Positions 1 through 6,784 of a stretch of 9,029 nucleotides of DNA are shown here, in pieces (within the stretch, counting starts at the first letter, position 1; every line of letters begins with the position of its first letter). Source of the stretch: Chthoniobacterales bacterium (GTDB lineage: Bacteria > Verrucomicrobiota > Verrucomicrobiia > Chthoniobacterales > UBA6821). The stretch is from the NCBI GenBank assembly GCA_021733705.1, contig JAIPKF010000051.1, positions 1-9,029 on the forward strand, written 5' to 3'. The position numbers were made by a program, and so were the translations under genes. The notes beneath the pieces are model-generated. The model saw nothing but the letters and a program-made list of their open reading frames with translations, ran no database searches and had not been told where the DNA came from.

Positions 1-48
1 GGATAGCTTCCTCTTTTCAGCACTTCTTTTTTGCTCTAGGATTAATGG

Positions 49-1197
49 ATGTCTTCCCTTATCACTTCTTCTTACTCTCGCAAAAACCCTTTTCCCTCGT
101 TACTTCGAACGAACCGGCGGCTCACCAGAGAGGACTCATCAAAAGAGACACGTCATTACGAAGTTTCCATTGCAGGCTCTGGCTTGATCTATGAAGTGGG
201 AGATTCTCTGGGTGTTTTTCCTCAAAATGATCCTCTTCTTGTGCAGGAGATTCTTGAAAGATTAGGTTTTAGTGGTGAGGAGCTTGTCCCTGATCCCTCT
301 GGAGAAATGAAGCCACTCCGTGAGGCACTTCTTAGATATTACGCCGTGACGGAACCTTCAAAGCAATTGCTTGCTGCTATTGCAGAAAAAGATGCTACTG
401 CTTCTCACTTTGCGATTTTCAGTACCCCTGAAGCAAAAGAGCATCTGGAGAAGTATCTTTGGGGGCGTGAAGTCATTGATCCACTTTTGGAACATCCTCA
501 AGTGCACTTTACTCCTGAAGAATTTGTAAAGCTTTTACGAAAATTGCAACCACGTCTCTACTCGATCGCCTCTTCCCCTAAAGTCTATCCAGAGGAGATC
601 CATCTCACAGTAGCCACCGTTCAATATGAAAGCCTAGGACGTCAGCGCTTGGGTGTCTGTTCTACCTTCCTCGCCAATCGTGTTTCGGAGGAAGTTCCCG
701 TTTCTGTTTTTATTCACAGTGCAAAACATTTTCGACTTCCTGAGGATCCAAGCCGCCATGTCATCATGGTTGGCCCCGGGACAGGAATTGCTCCTTTTCG
801 AGCTTTTTTACAAGAGCGCAGGGCTACTGGTGCCACTGGAAAACATTGGCTCTTCTTTGGGGAGCAACGCAGGGAGACTGATTTTCTCTACCGTGAAGAA
901 TTAGAAGCCATGCATCATGAGAAAACCTTACATCGTTTTCATACTGCTTTTTCTCGTGATCAAGAGCAAAAAATCTATGTTCAACATCGCATGCTTGAGG
1001 AAGCCAAGGAGCTCTACAGCTGGTTAGAGGAGGGAGCCTACTTTTATGTCTGTGGTGATGCTTCACGTATGGCGAAGGATGTGGAACAAGCCTTGCAAAA
1101 AACGATCGAACTCGCAGGAGGAAGATCTCCTGAGGAGGCACTCACTTATGTGGAAGCCATGAAAAAAGAGAAGCGTTATAGAAAGGATGTCTATTAG
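49..1197 (+). CDS. cysJ: CysJ-like sulfite reductase flavoprotein (FAD/NADPH reductase module only)
   Basis: Ferredoxin-NADP+ reductase-type protein of 382 aa that should pass electrons from NADPH through FAD to a partner, by family analogy the sulfite reductase hemoprotein CysI. Visible motifs are the FAD-binding RLYSIASSP (residues 169-177), GVCSTFLA (202-209) that contacts the FAD phosphates, the NADPH-binding GPGTGIAPFRAF (242-253), CGD (335-337) and the C-terminal DVY with an aromatic last residue that stacks on the flavin. The segment around residues 60-165 is the helical connecting domain of diflavin reductases. E. coli CysJ is about 599 aa with an N-terminal flavodoxin domain, which is absent here, so electrons would have to leave directly from FAD or via a separate carrier. 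The start at 49 has a weak AGG about 8 nt upstream and gives a complete reductase module. No sulfur gene is visible in the window, so the physiological acceptor is inferred. The stop codon touches the foldback repeat downstream. Confidence 0.85.
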   Translation: MSSLITSSYSRKNPFPSLLRTNRRLTREDSSKETRHYEVSIAGSGLIYEVGDSLGVFPQNDPLLVQEILERLGFSGEELVPDPSGEMKPLREALLRYYAVTEPSKQLLAAIAEKDATASHFAIFSTPEAKEHLEKYLWGREVIDPLLEHPQVHFTPEEFVKLLRKLQPRLYSIASSPKVYPEEIHLTVATVQYESLGRQRLGVCSTFLANRVSEEVPVSVFIHSAKHFRLPEDPSRHVIMVGPGTGIAPFRAFLQERRATGATGKHWLFFGEQRRETDFLYREELEAMHHEKTLHRFHTAFSRDQEQKIYVQHRMLEEAKELYSWLEEGAYFYVCGDASRMAKDVEQALQKTIELAGGRSPEEALTYVEAMKKEKRYRKDVY

Positions 1198-1377
1198 ACC
1201 GGATATTTCATGCCAATCAACTACGGAAGCCGGGAAAACAGATGGATGCTGCGTTAGACTCACATTTTGATTTGGACAGTATGTACACATACAGCCCGGC
1301 ATCAAAATGCTCGTCTTCCTTACCCCATCAGCCTTCGCAACCTCCTCGTCACGATCAGTATGAAATATCCGGGTTAA
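1194..1377 (-). repeat. Foldback (MITE-like) repeat, copy A
   Basis: Noncoding element with perfect 13-bp terminal inverted repeats, CCGGATATTTCAT at 1199-1211 and its reverse complement at 1360-1372. The whole element is an imperfect palindrome: CATTTTGAT (1263-1271) faces ATCAAAATG (1301-1309), and GTATG (1279-1283) faces CATAC (1288-1292), all centred near 1285-1286. The reverse complement aligns end to end with the element at 6785-6966. Exact shared blocks are 27 bp (1287-1313 matching 6848-6874) and 16 bp (1318-1333 matching 6828-6843). The trinucleotide TTA flanks both ends (1194-1196 and 1374-1376), so the element proper may be 1197-1373. No transposase or conserved frame lies inside. 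It is placed on the minus strand only to give it the same orientation as copy B. It may be a non-autonomous mobile element, an intergenic repeat, or a structured 3' end for the upstream reductase gene. Confidence 0.8.
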
Positions 1378-1431
1378 TGTGATTCTATAGTGAGGATAGT
1401 CGGGTCATCTTCCTCTCTTTATCAGTATATA

Positions 1432-1455
1432 TTGTCAAAGTAACTTGACTATAAA
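1432..1455 (+). promoter_or_regulatory. Possible promoter or operator upstream of the slipin gene
   Basis: In the 114 bp between repeat A and the slipin gene there is a short inverted repeat, GTCAA (1434-1438) facing TTGAC (1445-1449), followed at once by a -10-like TATAAA (1450-1455). A TTGTCA at 1432-1437 resembles a -35 box, but its 12-nt spacing to TATAAA is too short for a standard sigma-70 promoter. The call rests only on the dyad and its position in front of an isolated gene. It could be chance in A+T-rich DNA. Confidence 0.2.
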
Positions 1456-1491
1456 ACTCGACACACGGATTCAGAGATTTACAGTTATCGA

Positions 1492-2256
1492 ATGATCTTC
1501 TTATCACTTCCACTCTTAGCGATCGTTATTTTTTACCTTTTGAATTGCATTATTATCCTCAAGCAGTACGAGCGAGGTGTTGTTTTTTTTCTTGGTAAGT
1601 TTACTGGTGTTCGTTCTGCAGGCTGTAGCATTCTCTTTTGGCCCTTACAAACGATAACTCGAGTCTCTTTGCGAACAGTCACCATGCAGATTCCTTCGCA
1701 AAAAATCATCACGAAAGATAATGTATCCATTGATATTGCCGCTGTTGCCTATTACAAAATTTCCGATCCAGAGAAAGCAGTTATTGTCATTGAAAATGTT
1801 TACAGTGCGATCAATCAAATCAGCCAGACAACGGTGCGTAATGTCGTTGGTCGATTTTCGCTCGATCAGCTCCTTGCTGAAACTGCTAATATTAACGAGC
1901 AAATTAAGACTGTTATTGATACCCACACGGAGCCATGGGGAACTTGTGTCACTGCGGTAGAAATCAAAGACATTACTTTACCCGAAAACATGCAGCGTGC
2001 GATGGCTAAGGAGGCTGAAGCAGAGCGTGAACGGCGCGCTAAGATAGTGGCTGCTGAAGGAGAATATCAAGCAGCTACCAAACTTGGAGAGGCAGCGGAC
2101 GTGATCTCCGCACATCCAGTAGCTCTCCAATTACGAACGCTGCAGACCATGGCTGAAATTGCCACTGAAAAAAACTCTACTATCATTTTTCCAGCTCAAT
2201 TCATGTCGACAGTAGAAGAGGCTGTTAGATTGCTAAAAAAAGATTCAGCGAATTAA
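1492..2256 (+). CDS. Slipin (stomatin/SPFH-family membrane protein)
   Basis: SPFH/band-7 protein of 254 aa, the usual size for short bacterial slipins. Residues 1-23 are a hydrophobic membrane segment, followed at once by the family start ILKQYERGVVFFLGKF (22-37). The SPFH core continues with TVTMQIPSQKIITKDNVSI (62-80), the AAVAYYKI strand (83-90) and a segment ending VRNVVGRFSLDQLLAE (115-130). A charged, Ala/Glu-rich helical stretch, KEAEAERERRAKIVAAEGE (173-191), is the usual oligomerisation coiled coil, and the tail contains STIIFPAQFM (229-238). Such proteins form membrane-associated oligomeric rings linked to membrane microdomains and protease control. Many bacterial slipins are encoded beside a NfeD-family protein, but none is present here: the gene stands alone between a foldback repeat and a 265-bp gap. 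No clear ribosome binding site precedes the ATG at 1492. The exact cellular role cannot be read from the sequence. Confidence 0.9.
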   Translation: MIFLSLPLLAIVIFYLLNCIIILKQYERGVVFFLGKFTGVRSAGCSILFWPLQTITRVSLRTVTMQIPSQKIITKDNVSIDIAAVAYYKISDPEKAVIVIENVYSAINQISQTTVRNVVGRFSLDQLLAETANINEQIKTVIDTHTEPWGTCVTAVEIKDITLPENMQRAMAKEAEAERERRAKIVAAEGEYQAATKLGEAADVISAHPVALQLRTLQTMAEIATEKNSTIIFPAQFMSTVEEAVRLLKKDSAN

Positions 2257-2261
2257 AATTA

Positions 2262-2336
2262 GGAGCTCTATTAGATCACTAGTTTCAACCTAAATACGTG
2301 ATTGAAAACAGAACATCTAACGCACAATAGAGATCC
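2262..2336 (+). repeat. Inverted repeat downstream of the slipin gene (possible terminator)
   Basis: GGAGCTCTATT at 2262-2272 pairs with AATAGAGATCC at 2326-2336 (10 of 11 positions). Further in, AGAT (2273-2276) can pair with ATCT near 2315-2318, and TTTCAA (2283-2288) with TTGAAA (2302-2307), so the 75-nt stretch can fold into an interrupted hairpin. It begins 6 bp after the slipin stop codon, which suits a transcription terminator or an mRNA 3' structure. No uridine tract follows, so it does not look like a canonical intrinsic terminator. Its ends do not match the two foldback elements elsewhere in the window. Confidence 0.45.
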
Positions 2337-2521
2337 TGAAAAAATTTCCGAGGCCACGTTCTAACACGCTATTTCCCATTTCGATTCACTTTTCTAGTTT
2401 TCATGGAATGGAAGTTATGTCACATCACTCAAGAAGATCAGCTAGTTTATTTTCATGAAAAATGAAATGATCATTGTTCTTCAATATCGATTTCACTATC
2501 ACAAGTAATATCTATTTTTGC

Positions 2522-3946
2522 ATGAAATCACATCACTCCAACTGCACGAGCACACAAGCAATTCATTTCATCGGCATCTGTGGCACCGCTATGGGAGCTG
2601 TTGCAGCTGCTATGAAGCAACGAGGGTGGGATGTTACTGGCTCTGACGAAAAACCGTATCCTCCTCTCTCTGACTTTCTCGAGGCCCAAGGAATTACTGT
2701 ATCACTGGGGTACTCTCCAGAGAATCTTCCCAAAAAAGAAGCACTCATTGTGATTGGAAATGCTCTTTCACGGGGAAATCCAGAGGTAGAAGCAGTACTC
2801 AATAGAAAACTTCTTTATACCTCACTTCCAGAATTACTCCGAACACACTTTTTGCAAGGAAGACATAATCTCGTTGTCACGGGCACTCATGGAAAAACAA
2901 CAACTTCCTCAATGCTTACATGGATTTTCGAATGCGCTCAAAAAAAACCCTCTTACTTGATTGGCGGGATTCCTAAAAATCTAGGTCAAGGAGCCTGTTT
3001 TCCAGATCCTGAAGACTCTGACTATGTCATTTTAGAGGGTGACGAATATGATACGGCTTTTTTTGATAAACGTTCCAAATTTGTTCATTATCTCCCTGAG
3101 CTAGTCATCATTAATAATATTGAATTTGATCATGCTGATATTTTTTCAGATTTAGAGGAAATCAAAAAGAGCTTTCATCGATTGTTACAGCTTGTTCCAT
3201 CAGAGGGAATGATCCTTCTCAATGGTGATGACGCCAACTGTCGTGAGTTAGGCCAACGCGCTCCAGCACCGATTGTGGAAGTAGGTTTCTCTGAAAATGT
3301 AGGAAATCGTATTTTAAACCCCTTTCAAAAGGAGGGACGATCTGGATTTGAACTTTTTGATACTTCTTTTGAAATTTCAATGGTGGGCGAGCATAATATC
3401 CGTAATGCAGCAATGGCCGTTTCTGCCGCCCATTTTTACAACATTCCCCTTACTACAATTCATCAGGCTTTGTTAACCTTTGAGGGAGTGAAGCGACGTC
3501 AGGAGATCCTTACAGCTAAAAATGGAATTACTATCATTGATGATTTCGGTCATCATCCGACTGCAATTCGTGAAACCTTAGCGGGCCTCCGTGCACGCTA
3601 TGGTAAGGCGCGCCTTTGGGCCCTCTTTGAACCACGAAGCAATACCTCCCGTCGATCTTATTTTCAAGAGATGCTACCTCAAGCCTTTGCTGATGCTGAT
3701 GAAATCATTATTGGAGCTGTAGCGCGTGCCTCATTGTTAGAAGAACAAGAACGTTTGAATCCGGGGGCTCTTGCAAGCCAGCTTATGAGCATGAATAAAG
3801 AGGCATTTTATGAGCCCTCTGTTGATGAAATCATTTTAAAATTACAGAGAGAATTACAACCCGGAGATGTCGTAGTGATGTTTAGTAACGGATCTTTTGA
3901 AGGGCTTGGAGATAGGCTTATCAAGAATCTCGAGGAGAAAAGATAG
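2522..3946 (+). CDS. mpl: UDP-N-acetylmuramate:L-alanyl-gamma-D-glutamyl-meso-diaminopimelate ligase (Mpl)
   Basis: Cytoplasmic ATP-dependent ligase of murein recycling. It joins the recovered tripeptide L-Ala-gamma-D-Glu-meso-DAP to UDP-MurNAc, bypassing MurC, MurD and MurE. The protein is 474 aa (E. coli Mpl is about 457) and has the Mur-ligase order: an N-terminal UDP-binding Rossmann motif IGICGTAMG (residues 17-25), the ATP P-loop GTHGKTTTSS (121-130), the Mpl-type segment EGDEYDTAFFDKRSKF (172-187), NNIEFDHADIF (198-208), GEHNIRNAAMA (289-299), DDFGHHPTAI (340-349) and EPRSNTSRR (370-378). The EGDEYDTAFFDKRSKF segment separates Mpl from MurC. The ATG at 2522 was chosen because homology begins shortly after it. 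A TTG 16 codons upstream (2474) would add an unconserved hydrophobic stretch. No Shine-Dalgarno site is visible before either start. It implies a cell wall with meso-DAP and active muropeptide recycling. Confidence 0.95.
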   Translation: MKSHHSNCTSTQAIHFIGICGTAMGAVAAAMKQRGWDVTGSDEKPYPPLSDFLEAQGITVSLGYSPENLPKKEALIVIGNALSRGNPEVEAVLNRKLLYTSLPELLRTHFLQGRHNLVVTGTHGKTTTSSMLTWIFECAQKKPSYLIGGIPKNLGQGACFPDPEDSDYVILEGDEYDTAFFDKRSKFVHYLPELVIINNIEFDHADIFSDLEEIKKSFHRLLQLVPSEGMILLNGDDANCRELGQRAPAPIVEVGFSENVGNRILNPFQKEGRSGFELFDTSFEISMVGEHNIRNAAMAVSAAHFYNIPLTTIHQALLTFEGVKRRQEILTAKNGITIIDDFGHHPTAIRETLAGLRARYGKARLWALFEPRSNTSRRSYFQEMLPQAFADADEIIIGAVARASLLEEQERLNPGALASQLMSMNKEAFYEPSVDEIILKLQRELQPGDVVVMFSNGSFEGLGDRLIKNLEEKR

Positions 3947-4012
3947 CCTTCCAATGCTCTTGGTGCAGAATTTAGATTCCCTCTTTTTCAAAACAGAATA
4001 GTTTTACCTCCC

Positions 4013-5410
4013 ATGCCCAATCAATTCGAACTTCAAGGAAATAAAAAAGCTTTTCAGATTAACATGGATCCTCTGATCTATGGGACGTTTGCGGAGATTG
4101 GAGGAGGTCAAGAGGTAGCTCGGCGTTTTTTTCAAGTAGGTGGAGCTGCAGGTACGGTTGCTAAATCAATATCTGCCTATGATATGACTTTTTCTGATGA
4201 AATTTATGGGCGCTGCGGACGATATGTCAGCCGTGAGCGTTTAGGAACCATGCTGGATCATGAATACAAATTACTCCTAGAGCGTCTTGGTGAAAAATCG
4301 GGTTCTTCAAAGATTTTTTTTGCTTTTGCCAATACCGTTGCTACCCGTTCCTACAAAACGCAAAATGAAGCTCATGGATGGATGGGGATTCGCTTTCAAT
4401 CTTCACCCCTCAGTGAGCCTAACGAAATCATCCTTCATTTGCGGATGCTGGATCATGAAAACATCGATCAACAAGAGGTTCTTGGAATTGTTGGCATCAA
4501 CTTGATCTACGGTGCTTTTTTTCTCCGTAATAACCCCAATGCTTTTATTACTTCCCTGCTTGATGACCTAAATTCGTCACGTATCGAAATAGATATGATT
4601 CGCTTCTCGGGACCTGAATTTAGAATGCTCGATAACCGCAATATGTGTCTGGAGCTAGTGACACAAGGATTGGCTCAAGCAGTTTTATTTAATAGCGATG
4701 GTGATGTCATTCAAGCTGCAGATAAATTCCATCAAAAACCACTTCTTGTGGAGCGAGGAAGCTTTTGCCCCGTGACACTTCTAGCTAATGATATGCTCGA
4801 CTGTGCATTAGGTCATTTTCTAAAAAATGAGGATTTGAAAAATGATCAACCTGAAATTCTCATGGAAATTACAATGTCGAACCTTCTTCGCCAAGGAACA
4901 CTCGATCACCAAGACTTCATGGATCGCGTTGATATGTTAAGTGCACTCGGGAGAACAGTATTAATTTCTAATTACGGTGAATTTTATCGTCTTATCCAAT
5001 ATCTCACGCGTTATACGAATAAAATTATTGGCCTCCCATTAGGTGTTCCTAGTCTCTATGAACTTTTTGATGAAAAGTATTATGTTGGACTGGAAGGGGG
5101 AATTCTCGAGGGCCTGGGTCGGCTTTTCAAAAAGGGAGTCCAACTCTATGTCTATCCAACGCTCGATGAAAATGGAAATTTACTTCATGCCTCCTCTTTC
5201 CCTATACAACCGCATCTCAACCAACTGTATCAATATCTGCTCAAAAATAAATTTATTGTTCCTCTTGATTCCTGCCATCCCGAATACTTGGGGATTCAAT
5301 CACTCCAAGTTGTTGCTAAAATTAAAAAAGGAGATGAGGCTTGGAAAAGAATGGTCCCTCCCGAAGTAGTTCAATTAATCCAGGACCGAAGATTGTTTGG
5401 AGTAAAGTGA
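4013..5410 (+). CDS. Conserved cytosolic protein of unknown function
   Basis: Protein of 465 aa that I recognise as a well-conserved bacterial family, from segments such as KKAFQINMDPLIYGTFAEIG (residues 11-30), GGAAGTVAKSISAYDMTFSD (43-62), RYVSRERLGTMLDHE (70-84), FQSSPLSEPNEIILHLRMLD (128-147), LVERGSFCPVT (245-255), LFDEKYYVGLEGGILEGLGR (351-370) and MVPPEVVQLI (447-456). From memory, homologues carry inconsistent database labels, including TonB-dependent receptor and nicotinate-nucleotide adenylyltransferase. Neither is supported: there is no signal peptide, membrane segment, TonB box, beta-barrel pattern or nucleotidyltransferase HxGH motif. It looks soluble and complete, with several invariant-looking acidic and glycine-rich stretches that could be enzymatic. 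The gene lies 66 bp after mpl and only 8 bp before mnmE, so co-transcription with mnmE is likely. The ATG at 4013 has no recognisable ribosome binding site. I assign no function. Confidence 0.85.
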   Translation: MPNQFELQGNKKAFQINMDPLIYGTFAEIGGGQEVARRFFQVGGAAGTVAKSISAYDMTFSDEIYGRCGRYVSRERLGTMLDHEYKLLLERLGEKSGSSKIFFAFANTVATRSYKTQNEAHGWMGIRFQSSPLSEPNEIILHLRMLDHENIDQQEVLGIVGINLIYGAFFLRNNPNAFITSLLDDLNSSRIEIDMIRFSGPEFRMLDNRNMCLELVTQGLAQAVLFNSDGDVIQAADKFHQKPLLVERGSFCPVTLLANDMLDCALGHFLKNEDLKNDQPEILMEITMSNLLRQGTLDHQDFMDRVDMLSALGRTVLISNYGEFYRLIQYLTRYTNKIIGLPLGVPSLYELFDEKYYVGLEGGILEGLGRLFKKGVQLYVYPTLDENGNLLHASSFPIQPHLNQLYQYLLKNKFIVPLDSCHPEYLGIQSLQVVAKIKKGDEAWKRMVPPEVVQLIQDRRLFGVK

Positions 5411-5418
5411 GCTTGACC

Positions 5419-6765
5419 ATGTCCGAAACTATTGTTGCTATTGCTACCCCTCCAGGATCAGGGGCTATTGCGATACTTAGAATTTCTGGACCTGAGGCGA
5501 TCCCCCTGGTGGATCAGCTCTTTCAGGGGAACTCTCGGCCTCCACTCATGGAATCACGCCGTGCTTATTTGGGAACTATTGTTCATGAAGAACAGATACT
5601 GGATGAAGTCTTACTCACTATTTTTCGAGCTCCCAAGAGTTACACGGGAGAAGATGTTGTTGAAATCAGTGGTCATGGCGGGGCCCTCATGATAGCCCGT
5701 CTTTTAGAAGCCGTACTCAGGAAGGGAGCTCGATTAGCTCGGCCAGGAGAATTCACCCAGCGAGCCTACCTCCATGGAAAAATGGACCTGACTCAAGCAG
5801 AAGCAGTCATGGATTTAATTTCAGCCAAGACCTCCCATGCTCAACGCATTGCCTTAGAGCACCGATCTGGTCGCTTAGGCCAGGAAATGGAAAAAATAAA
5901 ACAAGAATTACTCAAGATAGTGGCACATTTGGAGGCTTTTTTTGATTTTCCAGAAGATGATATTACCCCCGAACAAGGGAGACTCTTGCGTACTCGCATG
6001 GAATCGTGCCGCCATCAGATTGTCGCATTATTATCCACAGCTGAGAAAGGACGTCTATTAAGAGACGGGGCTTCACTCGTGCTTTGTGGAGCTCCCAATG
6101 TAGGAAAATCGAGTCTTCTCAATAAGTTCTTAGAAATGGACCGAGCTATCGTCAGTCCTACAGCAGGAACAACACGTGACACGATTGAAGAAATGACGAT
6201 TCTTGGTGGATTTCCATTTCGAATTATTGATACAGCAGGAATCAGGCTGACAGAGGATCTGATCGAACGTGAAGGGGTCTTGCGTGCAGAGAAAGCTATT
6301 AAGAATGCTGATGATGTTCTTCATCTCATCGATGCAACAGATATTGAAGAGACAATGGTACCTATCTCAGAGGGGGAATTATTAATTTTTAATAAAGTTG
6401 ATTTGATAACCAATCGAGCTTCTTTGCAAAAGAAGTTTCCCTCTGCGCTCATGATTTCCTGTGCAACAGGAGAAGGAATGGAAACATTGATCGCAACTGT
6501 TATCGAACGTGCAATGGGTAAGACAGGTCCTTTTAATGAAGCGACTCCCTCGCTTTTAGCAATCAATGCACGTCATCAGGACTGTCTTAATCGTGCTTTA
6601 AATTCGATCGAAAAAGCCCTTGTAGTGGAAGCTACACACGAACCTTTAGAATTATTAGCAATTGATCTGCATGATGCTTTAGAAGCGGTAGGAGAAGTCA
6701 CAGGAGGAGTCGATTCCGAAGAAATCTTAGGAACCATTTTCAGTTCATTTTGTATTGGAAAATAA
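5419..6765 (+). CDS. mnmE: tRNA uridine-5-carboxymethylaminomethyl(34) synthesis GTPase MnmE (TrmE)
   Basis: GTPase that works with MnmG to install the (carboxymethyl)aminomethyl group on wobble uridine 34 of certain tRNAs. The 448-aa protein is full length (E. coli about 454). The N-terminal folate-binding domain starts SETIVAIATPPGSGAIAILR (residues 2-21) and includes SYTGEDVVEISGHGG (74-88) and RPGEFTQRAYLHGKMDLTQA (108-127). The helical domain carries an inserted G domain with G1 GAPNVGKS (224-231), G2 TAGTTRDT (248-255), G3 DTAG (271-274), G4 NKVD (325-328) and G5 SCATGEG (347-353). The C-terminal FCIGK (444-448) holds the conserved functional cysteine. The ATG at 5419, 8 bp after the preceding stop, is the right start. 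An in-frame ATG at 5341 would add 26 residues encoded inside the upstream gene. MnmG is not in the window. The gene is followed by foldback repeat B and converges with gmhB. Confidence 0.97.
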   Translation: MSETIVAIATPPGSGAIAILRISGPEAIPLVDQLFQGNSRPPLMESRRAYLGTIVHEEQILDEVLLTIFRAPKSYTGEDVVEISGHGGALMIARLLEAVLRKGARLARPGEFTQRAYLHGKMDLTQAEAVMDLISAKTSHAQRIALEHRSGRLGQEMEKIKQELLKIVAHLEAFFDFPEDDITPEQGRLLRTRMESCRHQIVALLSTAEKGRLLRDGASLVLCGAPNVGKSSLLNKFLEMDRAIVSPTAGTTRDTIEEMTILGGFPFRIIDTAGIRLTEDLIEREGVLRAEKAIKNADDVLHLIDATDIEETMVPISEGELLIFNKVDLITNRASLQKKFPSALMISCATGEGMETLIATVIERAMGKTGPFNEATPSLLAINARHQDCLNRALNSIEKALVVEATHEPLELLAIDLHDALEAVGEVTGGVDSEEILGTIFSSFCIGK

Positions 6766-6784
6766 TCCTAAAAATGAGGGGGAT

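Noticed and set aside
1..48. 3' end of an upstream gene
   Set aside because: Stop codons occur in this stretch, but 48 bp is too short to show a coding frame or product, so nothing is called.
1063..1305. Minus-strand open frame that begins inside foldback element A and contains a Cys-rich start
   Set aside because: It overlaps cysJ antisense, the corresponding frame in copy B has different residues, and indels between copies break the frame. No protein-level conservation is visible.
1194..1377. tRNA, riboswitch or attachment site within the foldback element
   Set aside because: No cloverleaf, conserved riboswitch core or tRNA 3' end is visible, and no integrase is nearby.
1434..1455. Standard sigma-70 promoter in front of the slipin gene
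   Set aside because: The -35-like TTGTCA and -10-like TATAAA are only 12 nt apart, so I kept it only as a low-confidence regulatory site.
2403..2465. Twenty-codon open frame upstream of mpl (possible leader peptide)
   Set aside because: It has no ribosome binding site, no run of regulatory codons and no attenuator-like hairpin placed to work with it; a frame this short is expected by chance.
2474..2521. Upstream TTG start for Mpl
   Set aside because: The 16 added residues are unconserved and hydrophobic, and Mpl is a cytoplasmic enzyme; the ATG at 2522 fits the family length.
4013..5410. TonB-dependent receptor or nicotinate-nucleotide adenylyltransferase
   Set aside because: There is no signal peptide, plug/barrel pattern, TonB box or nucleotidyltransferase HxGH motif; such labels on homologues look like propagated errors.
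5341..5418. N-terminal 26-residue extension of MnmE from an upstream ATG
   Set aside because: It lies entirely inside the preceding gene, and MnmE homology begins exactly at SETIVAIATPPG after the ATG at 5419.
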